Source of the DNA: Opisthocomus hoazin
Lineage: Eukaryota; Chordata; Aves; Opisthocomiformes; Opisthocomidae
Assembly: GCF_030867145.1 (NCBI RefSeq)
Contig: NC_134415.1
Span: 8,472,417 to 8,536,416 of the forward strand
Reading direction: 5' to 3'
Length of the DNA stretch: 64,000 bases
Shown piece after piece: positions 1-10,300 of this stretch. Position numbers and translations under genes: made by a program. Numbering within the stretch: position 1 is the stretch's first letter; the number at the start of each line of letters is the position of its first letter. Below the pieces are notes generated by a model. That model was not told the origin of the DNA, made no database searches, and saw only the letters and a list, made by a program, of their open reading frames with translations.

Positions 1-3000
1 AGTAGCTCTTGAAGTTTTTCAGAATCCCAGACTACAAAGATTAACATGCATCTCTCCTTCCTGTGAGACTGATTCTCCAGGAAAATGTCAAGTTCAGCTG
101 TTAATTATATTTACTGTCATTATAAGGAGATGAAAAGATTGAGAGATCATTTACCTTGATTTTTGTCAATAAACAAGGTAAATATGATCGCGCTGCACAC
201 ATCTCTATTGATGAGTCCCCTACCAACTACTAAATTTGCCAGGCATTTTAGGTCAAGTTTGACATGGTGTGCAGTCCCCAAAGTGCTGGGGGGACTGAAG
301 TTTCCATATTTCACGGAACCGGACAGAGAAAAGGCTCCTTGCTAATGCCCACACTGCGAAACACAGCGGGGTCGGCTTATCTGTGCTACCCGGCACCAGA
401 GAACCTCCACCGGCCACCGCCAGGGTGAGTGAGTTCCACTGAAGGGTGGGCTTTGCAGCTTCTGCTATCCATGCAGCTACTTTTGTTTTTTTTTGTTTTT
501 AAACATCAGTGGATGGAACTAAGTAGCCCAGGCAGACGTTAGTAAGGATATTCACAATTAACTCACTTCATAAGATAAAACTAAAAAGGAACATCATCTC
601 CCCCCCCCCCCTTAAAATACCCCACACATTCCAGGTTGTTATCTCTGCCTGTTCTTGTGACTTTGCAACCATATTCCTGCTTTTAAATGCCTTTCTCTTT
701 CTTCTGTGCTGCTTTGTGAAAGATCCAAACAAACACGGAGGAAGGAATTAACTGAATATAAAGAAGGTTTGTATCCACAGAATGCTGACACAAGCAGGAA
801 AAGAACAAACCAAAGAGCAAAAGCAGCTCTTTCCCCCTCTCTAATCTTCCCCACTTCAAGTAATCTCCTATAGCTCATCTGCATGAGAGGTTTCTCTGCA
901 AGCAGAGCTACATGACCCCACTGCATTACCTACTTTAAACCAGAGCTAAAAATCACCAAGACGTATACCCCTGGTTTCTACAGGAGCACAGTACTCCTTG
1001 AGACAGACAAGCCTTTACACAAGCTTTTAAACATGCTTTACAGATTCAAAGAGGAAAATCTCTGTAGGCAGATTTATCTTTCCCCCCCCCCCCCCCCCCA
1101 GCAGCTTTCCCTTCAAGAAACAGGGCAGCAGGGTCCTTCTGAGCTGCAAAGCGACAGGAGTAATACTGGTGGGATGATGGTGCTCTAAGCATCATTAGTG
1201 ATACAGCACTTGCACGCTTCCAGACAAATCTGGGAACAACGGCCGAAGCCTCAGAAGCACAGACACGAAAGGAATAAAGCAAATCCTTTTTGCAACACTG
1301 AAGCTGATGCCTTTTTTGGGGGGCAGAAGGGGAAGCACAGGGGAAGCACAGCACCTTTACCCTTTGAAAAGTGGCTACCAGTCCCTGACGCCGCGGAGCA
1401 AAAGCCTGCTGCCTGTTCTACTCAGCAGGCAATGGAGAAGAGAACTGGTGAAGAGCTCCCTCCAGCCACAGGTCTTGCTCTCTGGCTCTGGCAGAACTGG
1501 TACCCTCCGCCCCTGCTCCGAAGACAAACAACAAAACCACAACTCCAATGCTGCTCGTTAGTCGTTTGCCACACCTCAGGCATCAGACCACAGAAAAACT
1601 GCAAACTCTAAAAAAAGAGAAACAATTCAGTTGGAAAACACTGTCAGCTTCATTGTGGATTCTATGTCAATTATTTCACGCCCACCAAAGGTGAGGGGTT
1701 TGGTTTTGTTGGGGATGGCCCATCCCCAGCAAACAACTTTACAGTAAGATCTCACAGACCAAGGCTGGGGAACAGCCGGCATTTCAGGCAGAACTGCAGA
1801 GCTACCGCCAGTGCCAAACCTGACCTGTTGATGGAAGGTTTCCATTTCCAAGGCCATCAACCTATCACTCCTCACACGCCTACAGAAGATGAAATAACTT
1901 TATGACCAAGCATACTACTCCCTGACAGACAGGCTTAACAGATCTCAGACAACATCTTTTCTTAAGAAAGCACCATACTTTGGCAGAAGTTCTCCTTACA
2001 GAGTATGGCATCACTCCAACCTCAGTTTGTTTCTACATTTTGTTATTTCAGTACTGAGCAGCCAAAAGAGGGTTAAGCTCTCCCTCCTTTTCCCTCTTTT
2101 GCCCAGTACACAGGCTAGTCCGTGAAGGGGGGCAAAGCGGATCACCAAGCGCCAGCCCAAACAACCTGCGCACGGCTCTGCCAGGCCAGTGCCCGAGGAA
2201 GTACGTGCTGATCCACGGGACAACAGACGGCATTCGAGCAGTTGCTAGTGTATGGTGGGTTTTAAATCGTCGCATAATTATTCACTAGTAAAAGATTGAC
2301 TGACAAAACTAAAAGGGCCAGTTCTTAGCTGCCACACTCCCCCAGAAATGTAACAGGAATAACATCTTAAAGGGCATTAGCATCAGCAGAGAAGTAGCAT
2401 ATTACATTGAATGTGCGGGGCTTTCTGATTAGGCACTGTAACTGAAGCCCTGCAATGAGTAATTTCCTACTCAGTAAGACTTGTGCCATCAGTTAAAACA
2501 CACAGTTAGCAATGAATCCACCTGGAGTGCTAAAAGCAGGTCTGTCTGTTCTTTCTCAAGTTTCTGAGGTCATTTTATAATTAGCTTTTATCTAAGATTT
2601 TTACAAAAAATAACCAAAACTTCCTACCCACAAACTTCCTTTGGGTAGCACTTGTTTGTAACCAGTTAGATAAGGACTTTAATTAAACCTAAAAGCAAGT
2701 TCTTGCACAAGTCTTGCTCAGAAATGTGAATTAAAGCCCCCTTAACCGACAAACAGCAAGAAAGCAGGGAGCCAACAAAGTCAGGAGACCGAAGCACAGG
2801 CCAGCACCTTTGGTCTCGGAACCAACCCTATTTCTTTTTTTCCAGCTAATGAGTACTGCTTACAAGAAGTGTGCTCTACCTTCTGTGACACCAAGGTGAA
2901 AGTGATGATGAACACAGAGAAAGCCAGAATACTGCGCAGGGAGAGACACAGTGGAGGGCCAAAGCAGGCAGGCAGGCTGCAGGTCTTTCACACGGGCGAG

Positions 3001-4237
3001 TTAAGAAGAAGGTTCCATTAAAGGAGGTACTTCCCATAGAGGAACAGAAGGAGATGGAATCAGTGAAGACTGGAACACCGTTTACATTTAAAACCATCTG
3101 ACCTACAGGCAACAACAATACACTGCTTTCCAGAAAGGGGAAGCCTGTTTTTCCAGTAGCAATTAGAAGTACCTGAATTACTCAGCTTAAGAAAAAAGTC
3201 TAAACCAGATACCTTTGATCTCTATGGTTACACGATGGAGGTTTACTTGAAGGAGGGAAAGACCCTTTCAACTGAAAGGCTTAAGAACAGAAGGGCATAA
3301 ACCAGTTGCAAGTAAGCTTAGGCCAGAAATGAGGAAAAGTTTCTACACAGGACAACCAGCTTCTGGAACAGCCTCTTCCCAAGACTGCCAGGAACCCAAG
3401 CGAACAAACGAAAGCCCATCCCAGCCCTTCCCCAGATAGAAGTAGGCTGCCCAGCTGTCATTTTAATACAGAGATCAAGAGCTGCTTATTAGAATAAGTA
3501 AGCAGAACTGATGGCCAGAGATGTCTGTTCCAGTCTCATGTTAGCAAATCAGTGCTGTCAAGGTAAATAATCTCTAATACAGGTTATCAACTTTTTTAAA
3601 CAAATTTCCATTTGTGTGCGTGTGCGATGAGTATTGAGAGGGGAATTAAAGTTCTCAAAAAACAGAACTGCTGTTCACCCTGCCTTTGACCTCCACCAGT
3701 AGCTAATTTTGCAACTGTTGAGACACTACACAACTGTTGAGACACATAGATGCTACACAGAAACACCAGAGAACAGCAAATAATGCCTTCTTATGTCACA
3801 GCTATTGTAAAACACTGTCCCATGATCAGATTTAATTTTGATTCATATCAGTGGTTCCAGGTAGTAGGCAATAAAGAGCAGCTGGAGCAGTAAGCAAGTA
3901 AGCAGTAAGCAAGAACCGAAAAAACAAAAGGATTACTCTGTATCAAATGAAAAAAGACTGGCTTTATCAGGCAGTACCAGATCCTCTTAAATAGTTTCAG
4001 ATTCAAGAAGCATTTTAAGAAACAGAGACATTTGTTATCCTTGTATATGAACTCATTAATGTTCATAAAACACTCTTGAATAATAAAAAAAAGTAACACA
4101 GAAGACATCAGAGATAGAAGTGGTCCCTTAGCTCATCCTTCTTTCCTCTGCCAAGGCAGCCATATCTACAGCTTGTGCATTTTGTGGTACTTTGAAGGCT
4201 AAGAGGCAGCCTTTTCCTTAAATTATCATGCAAGGAT
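1..4237. other. B3GALNT2 intron 1, unannotated part
   Basis: No exon could be supported here on either strand. The ORFs present are short and carry no recognisable family sequence. The stretch holds poly(C) tracts at 600-611 and 1082-1099. A possible very old CR1-like remnant at about 3300-3440 (GAGGAAAAGTTTCT followed by TCTGGAACAGCC) is too diverged to call firmly. Two copies of CAACTGTTGAGACAC lie close together at about 3710-3750. Confidence 0.6.
1082..1099. repeat. Poly(C)18 tract
   Basis: Eighteen consecutive C on the plus strand inside B3GALNT2 intron 1. A shorter C12 run lies at 600-611. Both are simple mononucleotide repeats. Confidence 0.95.
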
Positions 4238-4741
4238 CACGAGTCCTGCGTCCAGCTCTGGAGCCCTCAGCACAGGACAGAGCTGGAGCTGTTGGAGAAG
4301 GGCTGGAGGAGGCCCCAGCAATGACCCGAGGGCTGGAACCCCTCTGCTGGGAGGAAAGGCTGGGAGAGCTGGGGCTGTTCAGCCTGGGGAAGAGAAGGCT
4401 GCGGGGAGACCTTATTGCGGCCTTTCAGTTATGAAAGGGGGCCTGTAGACAAGATGGGGACAATCTTGTTGTGACAGGTCAAGGAGTAAACTAAGGGAGG
4501 GTAGAGTTAGACTGGATATAAGGAAGAAATTTTTTACAGTGAGGGTGGTGAAACCCTGGAACAGATTGCCCAGAGTGCTGGTGGATGCCCCATCCTTGGA
4601 AACATTCCAGGCCCGGTTGGACGGGGCTCTGAGCAACCTGACCCAGGTGAAGATGTCCCTGCTCACTGCAGGGGGGTTGGGCTGGATGGCCTCTGAAGGA
4701 CCCTTCCAACCCAAACCATTCTATGGTTCTGTGATTCTATG
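4238..4741 (+). mobile_element. CR1 LINE, 5'-truncated copy (subfamily A)
   Basis: About 500 bp of the CR1 3' region in plus orientation, including the end of the reverse-transcriptase frame (GGACTCTGAGC-type block, then ACCCTTCCAACCC) and the 3' terminus TTCTATGGTTCTGTGATTCTATG. It is 5'-truncated, as is usual for CR1, with internal deletions and stops. It matches the reverse-oriented copy at 29.64-30.23 kb more closely than the 5.5 kb copy. It lies in B3GALNT2 intron 1, antisense to the gene. Confidence 0.93.
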
Positions 4742-5087
4742 AGAGACAGCACATGCACCGTATTAAGCACTCTCCTACCGATGATGGAACTTCGCTTTTT
4801 GCAACAGGCATCTGTTTTTCTCTCCTCAGTGTGAATACATTACTTAATAGTTACAACTAAATAACCCTTGCACAAACAAAACTTACTCTTTCAGCATGAA
4901 AAAAGCAGCTTTTTAAAAAACTAGCTATCCTAACATTATCCAACGCAACACAGTTTCACAGTAACAAATGCAAACTCAGTAATAACTGCTTGTAACAGTC
5001 ATTTGACAAAGAGCAAAGCTGCTTCCCTCCCTCCCTGACTGAGAAACTTCTGGATTTTCTTTAGGAGTGTTCGTTAGAGGAAACACG

Positions 5088-5450
5088 TTACTGCAGGCAA
5101 GGCCACCGTGAGATTCCACACCGCCACTTCCAAGCCCAGCTCCGCGCGCCGAAGCCACGAAAGCGGGGCCGCGAGCGAGGAGGAACAACACCCGCCAGAC
5201 AGATTCGAAGGCGCGTCAGGCGAACAGCGCGAGCTCCCGCTCCTTCCCAGCGCCAGCGGGACCACGGCCGACACAGCGGCACCGCCATGGCCCTCGCACC
5301 GCCCTGCGCGCCCGCATCGCCCCCTTCACACCTCCACCATTCCTCACCGCCGGAGAACGGCAGGCTGCCATTCCCTCGCACGGGGAACCCGTGCCGGTCA
5401 TGATGCGCGGCTCCGTTAGCGAACAGGCGAGCTGGTCGCTAAGCGGATCT
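5088..5450. other. GC/CpG-rich patch in B3GALNT2 intron 1
   Basis: CpG-rich sequence with CGCGCGCC and CCGCGAGCGAGG segments, separated from the main CpG island by the 5.5 kb CR1 copy. No exon with good splice signals was recognised, and the ORFs on both strands look like GC-driven chance frames. It may be the left part of an originally continuous CpG island, or an alternative first exon. Confidence 0.55.
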
Positions 5451-5517
5451 CAAGATGAAAAAACACATTTTTTTCCCTATATTTTTTTTCAGATGTTCTG
5501 TAGAGTATTTTGGGCTA

Positions 5518-5949
5518 CGAGGATGATGAGGGGACCTGGAGTGTCTCTCCTACGAGGAAAGGCTGAGGGAACTGGGCTTGTGGAAAGGAGAAGGCTGCGA
5601 GGGGACCTTATAAATGCCTATAAATATCTCAAGGGTTGGTGTCAGGAGGACGGGGCCAGACTCTTTCCAGTGGTGCCCAGCGACAGGACAAGGGGCAACG
5701 GGCACACACTGAAGCAGAGGAAGTTCCAACTGAACATGAGGAAGAACTTCTTCACTCTGAGGGTGATGGAGCCCTGGAACAGGCTGCCCAGGGAGGTTGT
5801 GGATTCTCCTTCTCTGGAGATATTCAAGACCTGGCTGGACAAGGTCCTGTGCAGCCTGCTGTAGGTGACCCTGCTTCGGCAGGGGGGTTGGACTAGATGA
5901 CCCATGGAGGTCCCTTCCAACCCCGACCAGTCTGTGATTCTGTGATTTT
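5518..5949 (+). mobile_element. CR1 LINE, 5'-truncated copy (subfamily B)
   Basis: About 430 bp of the CR1 3' end in plus orientation. Recognisable blocks are GGGGACCTTATAAATGCC, GAGGAAGAACTTCTTCAC, GGAGATATTCAAGACC and the ending TCTGTGATTCTGTGATTT. The same subfamily occurs at 35.3 kb and 45.4-46.1 kb. It is antisense to B3GALNT2 and separates two CpG-rich blocks. Confidence 0.95.
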
Positions 5950-6459
5950 TTAATGCAGCTACGGGCAGCTGACAAAAGTTTCTGTTCGGAGGGACGCTTG
6001 TTTACACCTGGCCTAAAACCCCACAGCTCCTCTCCCCGAGGAGCGCGGAGCCCTCGGGAGTCCGGCTCCACTCGTGCCGGCTCAGACCCGGCCCCACGAG
6101 CAGCTCCGAGCGCCGCGGCGGTTTCACGGACCCGGCGCGGTGCCCAGCGCTGATCCCGGGACCGGCGCGACGCAAGCGAAACGGGTGGGAGCTCCCTCCC
6201 CGGGGGCACCCGCGGCTGCGCCCCTCGGGGACCCTCGGCGGGCCCCGTCAGGCGACGGCGGGCGGTAACGGCCGTCTAAACCGCAGCATCGGCGCCGCTC
6301 CCGGACCCCCCCCGGGCCCGGCAGCCGCGCTGCCCACCGCCACAGAGACGCCGGAGCCGCCGCGGAAAGGCCACAGCCCTCCCTCCCTTCCCCGGGCTCC
6401 CCGGCACCCTCCTTCCCTCAGCCCCGCGGCCCTCGGCCTCTCCTCAGCAGGGCTGCTGC

Positions 6460-6479
6460 GGGGGGGGGGGGGGGGGGGG
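6460..6479. repeat. Poly(G)20 homopolymer beside the B3GALNT2 exon 1 donor
   Basis: Twenty consecutive G on the plus strand, so C20 in the pre-mRNA, starting about 42 nt inside intron 1. Such a tract can form G-quadruplex (DNA plus strand) or i-motif structures and is error-prone in sequencing, so the exact length is uncertain. Confidence 0.95.
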
Positions 6480-6521
6480 CCGTGCCCGCCGGGGTGCCCG
6501 CGCCGCCCGCCCGCTCCCTAC

Positions 6522-6615
6522 CTGCCGGGTGCCTCCCGGGGCCGCCGAGCAGCAGCCAGAGGTGCAGCGCGACCCCGACCGCACACGGGCACAGCAGCAC
6601 CAGCCAGTTTCGCAT
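6522..6615 (-). CDS. B3GALNT2: B3GALNT2 coding exon 1 (partial gene)
   Basis: First coding exon of beta-1,3-N-acetylgalactosaminyltransferase 2, the ER/Golgi type II enzyme that adds beta-1,3-GalNAc to GlcNAc on O-mannosylated alpha-dystroglycan. The start ATG lies at 6615-6613 and the peptide begins [14 protein letters not shown], essentially the known vertebrate N-terminus. A short basic start (Arg2) is followed by a hydrophobic signal-anchor at about residues 4-24. The exon holds 31 codons plus one base and ends at a CAG|GTAGGG donor at 6522/6521. Exon 2 should lie beyond the left edge; a minus-strand scan for its conserved glycosyltransferase start found nothing in 1-6400. The exon sits in a CpG island, and the next genes rightward are GNG4 and LYST on the same strand, as in human. 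Only about 31 of roughly 500 residues are present. Confidence 0.93.
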
Positions 6616-6728
6616 TGGCCGCCGCCGCAGCCAGACCCTTCCCCGCCGGGCCGACGGCCCGACTCGGCCTCCCGCGGCTCCTCCCCGCCCCGCAGGGCCG
6701 GGCTGGGCCGGGGCTCCGCCGCCCCGCG

Positions 6729-6746
6729 GCCGCCGGGAGCTGCAGT
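6729..6746 (-). promoter_or_regulatory. ZNF143-like promoter element (1)
   Basis: Read on the minus strand this is ACTGCAGCTCCCGGCGGC, close to the ZNF143/THAP11 element (ACTACAAYTCCCAGMRKGC) common at housekeeping CpG-island promoters. It lies about 115 bp upstream of the B3GALNT2 start codon. One core position differs (G for A), so binding is inferred. Confidence 0.45.
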
Positions 6747-6796
6747 CCCGCCCCGGCCCCGGCGGGCAGCGGCGGCGCGGGCGGCAGCGGCGGCCG

Positions 6797-6815
6797 CCTA
6801 CAGCCCCCACAATGC
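6797..6815 (+). promoter_or_regulatory. ZNF143-like promoter element (2)
   Basis: Plus-strand CCTACAGCCCCCACAATGC resembles the same ZNF143 element (ACTACAATTCCCAGAATGC), including the ATGC end. It is 51 bp upstream of the first copy, in opposite orientation. Paired opposed copies strengthen the reading, but the match is imperfect in the middle. Confidence 0.45.
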
Positions 6816-6889
6816 CGCGGGAGGCTGAGGGGAGCGGGGCCGGCTCTGCCGCGCACGGCGGAGCGGGGCGGGGGTCGGCCACGGCGGGG

Positions 6890-7126
6890 GAGCGCCGAGG
6901 GAGCGGGGCTTTACCTCACGTTTTACACGGCCCGGGGCGGGAGCGCCGAGGGAGAAGGGCTTTACCTCATGTTTTACAAGGGCGGGAGCGCCGAGGGAGC
7001 GGGGCTTTACCTCACGTTTTACACGGGCGGGGACGCCGAGGGAGCGGGGCTTTACCTCACGTTTTACACGGGCGGGAGCGCCGAGGGAGAAGGGCTTTAT
7101 CTCACGTTTTACATGGCCCGGGGCGG
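6890..7126. repeat. Five-unit minisatellite at the B3GALNT2 promoter
   Basis: Five tandem units start at 6890, 6941, 6986, 7031 and 7076 with lengths 51, 45, 45, 45 and 51 bp. Each unit runs GAGCGCCGAGGGAG, then GGGCTTTACCTCACG, then TTTTACA and a GGCGG tail. The outer two units carry an extra CCCGGG-type hexamer. Units differ by a few substitutions, such as GAGC to GGAC in unit 4. All lengths are multiples of three, which keeps two plus-strand frames open across the array. That is a by-product of repeat length and not evidence of coding. The array lies 275-510 bp upstream of the B3GALNT2 start codon. Confidence 0.95.
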
Positions 7127-7284
7127 CAGCGCCTTCTCCTCACGGATCGCTCCCCTCCGCGGGGCCTCACCGGTGCCCTTCCCCTGTTAGCCCCTGGTCT
7201 GTGCCGCGCTGCCGTTACCGGCGAGATGCCCCTTCGAAAAACGCCATGGTGTGGTAACAACGCAGCGTTCCAGAACAATCCTTT

Positions 7285-7366
7285 GCTCGGCGTGGTGGTG
7301 TTGGCTCAACGGTTGGACTTGGCGATCTCAGAGGTCTTTTCCAGCCTTCACGGTTCTGTGATTCGC
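7285..7366 (+). mobile_element. CR1 LINE 3'-end fragment (old)
   Basis: Short diverged 3' end of a CR1 element in plus orientation. It contains TTGGACTTGGCGATCTCAG and AGGTCTTTTCCAGCC, then the terminal GGTTCTGTGATTC. It lies just upstream of the B3GALNT2 promoter array. Confidence 0.8.
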
Positions 7367-10300
7367 ACCCTCCCTCCGGCCACCGTGCTGAGGAGGTGGG
7401 AGGCCCCGGCCTGGCAAGAGGGCAGCCGTCGGCCGACTGCCGCGCTGGGCCGGGAGGTTTGCGCAGGGCTGGGCGGAGGGAAGCGCGAGACTGTCAGCAT
7501 CTCCGCAAGTCGCTTGTCTCTGGTCCCTCCAAACGCGGGTAACGAAGAGAAGTGTTTCCTCGGGCTCCTGTGAATCTGCCTGAATAAGCGATGCGGATAA
7601 GTAAGCAGAGGCTTCTCAGGAGCTAATGTACAAACTAGAAGTTCATGGGTAGTAGCCATAAGGCTTACATGAACGCTGGCTGATGCCGTGCTGTCAGAAA
7701 CACTGAATTCAGCAATAGAACCTATTAGATACGTGTGCAGAATAATTGAAAGAAGGGACTGAGTTTTTACGAAAACAAGACTAAAATCTGTTTTTTAAAA
7801 TCCCCAAGCTGTGAAAAGTGATTGGAAAAATGCTGAAAGTCCTTTCAAACAGCTTAATCAAGATTCATCTTTCATCAGCTGGGTTGAGATATTAGAAGGA
7901 GAACCGATGGCTTTAACCTTTATATACTGGGCTTAAACAGCAAAAGGAAAAGGTGTTGGAAATATATCAGCTTCAGTTTGTCTGCATGCTTACATGTATT
8001 TAATATGCAATTGAGTGTGTACTTGTCAGCAAATAATAGTACTGGGGAAAGCATGCAAAAAATGGTATTGTTATTAAGCACTAATTTACATTTGACTTGC
8101 CTTCCGACAGGTTCAGCTGCAGAAATACTGCCATATAGTAATGCAAGGACATACTCGCTCCCAGACATGTTTATATGAGATCGATCCCCATCAGTTCACC
8201 TGGCCTGGGGTAAGGCTTGGGGAGAGAACTTAACATACTGACTATAAGGAAGATAGGCAAATACAGAGTAATATTGGCAGAGTACATCCTTGCAGGCAAA
8301 ACAGAGGAGCCAATTCTGTAATATCTTGCTTTCGGTATGGTATTACCTGCCGTGCTCAAGGGTAGAGGCCTGTATAATGTACAAAACAGGAGAAATCTGC
8401 TTCCCCACGTTACAGGAACAGGGTATCCTAGTCAAAAGGATGAAAGATATGCATTTTGGTTAGTCGTGTAGGAAATGGTTAAAAAAACAGTTTAGTTGTA
8501 GAGGCCTGGCCTTTCCCACTCCATTTTCTGTTGCATTCTCTGCAAGACTTTTGTCGCCAAAGATTTAACCTAAGCCTCCTAACTTCATTGTCAGTAGAAG
8601 ATGCATGCAGCAGTCCTTCTCATGGTGTGCGTAACACTGAAAATGTGCACCTGTGTATAAATCGTGAGGTGAGCAGGCCCAACCATTAACCCAGTTTTCA
8701 GAAGTTCTCGTTACAAAGCAGTTTCGGTTTGCATTCCTGAGGGCTTTTATCAGGATTAATATTTTGGGGAAGCAAGATGATAGCAGAGTGTCTAAACATG
8801 GGTTTGAGGCACTGAGTTTTAGGCACACTGTTTGAAAAGTCTTGGCCCGTACAAAAATGAGATTTTTTTCCCAGAGATTTAAGAATCCTGAATACATACA
8901 CTATGAAAAGACAAATGGATCTGGAATATAACTTCTACATAATGCCAAATTATTTTCCGGGGAGACAGCAAATTTTGGTTTGGGTTATCCCAGTTCTAGG
9001 TACCATTTACCAAAAATACACCATTTTCATTCTGCACTTTCTGGGCAGCTTTCTGACAATACAGACTGTGGTGGTGCCTCTGCCACGCAGAGCACAGTAC
9101 AGGCACAGCACGTTGGGAACAAGAGCTGGAGGCAGAAGAGACAGAGATTTGAGTCCCCAGGCTGCTTGCAAACCTAAGGTGCTTCTGTGAAAATCACATG
9201 ATGTCTGTGGATAAGCATCTCCTGCCCGACACAGAGGAGACAAACACGCCTCAGTGGACACTGGAGCCGTCGGTAGCATTCAGTTTTTTAATGTTTATTT
9301 GCCTAATTATTGCCCTGGGTGGGTGACTGGGATTTTTTTAGGGCACCAGCAGCAGATGAGAGGAGCAAGAAGCAGGGCAGAGCTGCGTGTGTTTCAGCAG
9401 AGTTCGTCCCCAGGGAGTCGGGTGTTTTATTGAGCTGTGAGAGCTCCATCTGAAAGCACAGGAAGGACTGGTGAGAGATTCTGTTTTGGGGATTTGGGGC
9501 TTAACTTTCTACACACCGTGCAGTAACAGTGATACATTACATTTCACAAAACCATTGTGCCTTCAGTTATTTAAAGAAAAAACAGATTACAGATCAGAAC
9601 ACGAAGGATTTTATTGGAGTTTAAAGGGTTGTAAATTTGCATCCTGGGAGCGTGTCTTATTTTTTTTCCAATGTTCATAACCTAAACTTCACTGCCTGTA
9701 CTGAGGAATTATGAATCTTTTTCTTACCTTCCTTAGGATCTTTCTTTAGATGAAATAGATTTTGTTTATTTACCTGAAGAGGCATCCCCCTGCCTCTGCT
9801 TTCGGCTTTCAGATTTGATGAAGTGCAGATGCAGAGGAGTTGCTGTTACTGCCGTCAGTGTCGCTGGGGTCTCCTGAGGACAGGCATAGGAATCCTGTGA
9901 AAACTGATCTCTGGAAAACAGGCTGCTTCGCTGACAGGCCTGCCAGCTTGTGTCATTAGCAGCAGCAAGGAAGAGTCTACGGCATGTGACAAGCCAGCTC
10001 TAAGGACCGTGATGGACAGGCATGAAGAGGGACGCTATTAGAAAGCTTTGGGCAGCACGCAGCGTGCAGCCGGTGCAGCATGAGGCCTGTGCTCATTTGT
10101 ACACTGAATGCAGGCAAGAATCCAACAAGATTTTGCCCATGGCTGTCTTCCTTAATGGTCTCTTAAGGGACACTTACTAGTCTCCCGTAAAAAAAATCCA
10201 GGTGTGGCATGACTACCAATTCTACTCCATGTTCTCCTTTACTAAGAGATTCAAAGGACTGAAAAGGTCAAAGAGGCAGCATTTCCTTTAGAGAAACCAC

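Larger units (their letters stand above)
5950..7200. promoter_or_regulatory. B3GALNT2: CpG island / promoter region of B3GALNT2
   Basis: A very GC- and CpG-dense segment surrounds the first exon of B3GALNT2, as expected of a housekeeping-type promoter. Transcription must run leftward, so the start site should lie between 6616 and about 6900. No TATA box was seen. The segment contains two ZNF143-like motifs, a 20-G tract and a five-unit tandem array, each listed separately. Its left limit is the 3' end of a CR1 insertion, and GC-rich sequence resumes beyond that CR1 at 5.1-5.45 kb. The long open frames here on both strands result from stop-codon scarcity in GC-rich DNA. Confidence 0.85.

Noticed and set aside
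3300-3440. Very old CR1-like remnant
   Set aside because: Blocks resembling GAGGAAAAGTTTCT and TCTGGAACAGCC are present, but the rest is too diverged to delimit an element.
5550-6209. 219-codon minus-strand frame
   Set aside because: Runs antisense through the CR1 copy at 5.5-5.95 kb into the CpG island, so it is a shadow frame.
1-6400. Second exon of B3GALNT2
   Set aside because: A minus-strand scan for the conserved start of the glycosyltransferase region found no convincing match; it probably lies beyond the left edge.
6418-7573. Long frames across the B3GALNT2 island, including one reading through the tandem array
   Set aside because: GC-rich stop scarcity plus repeat units that are multiples of three. 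Only the MRNWLVLLC exon matches a known protein.
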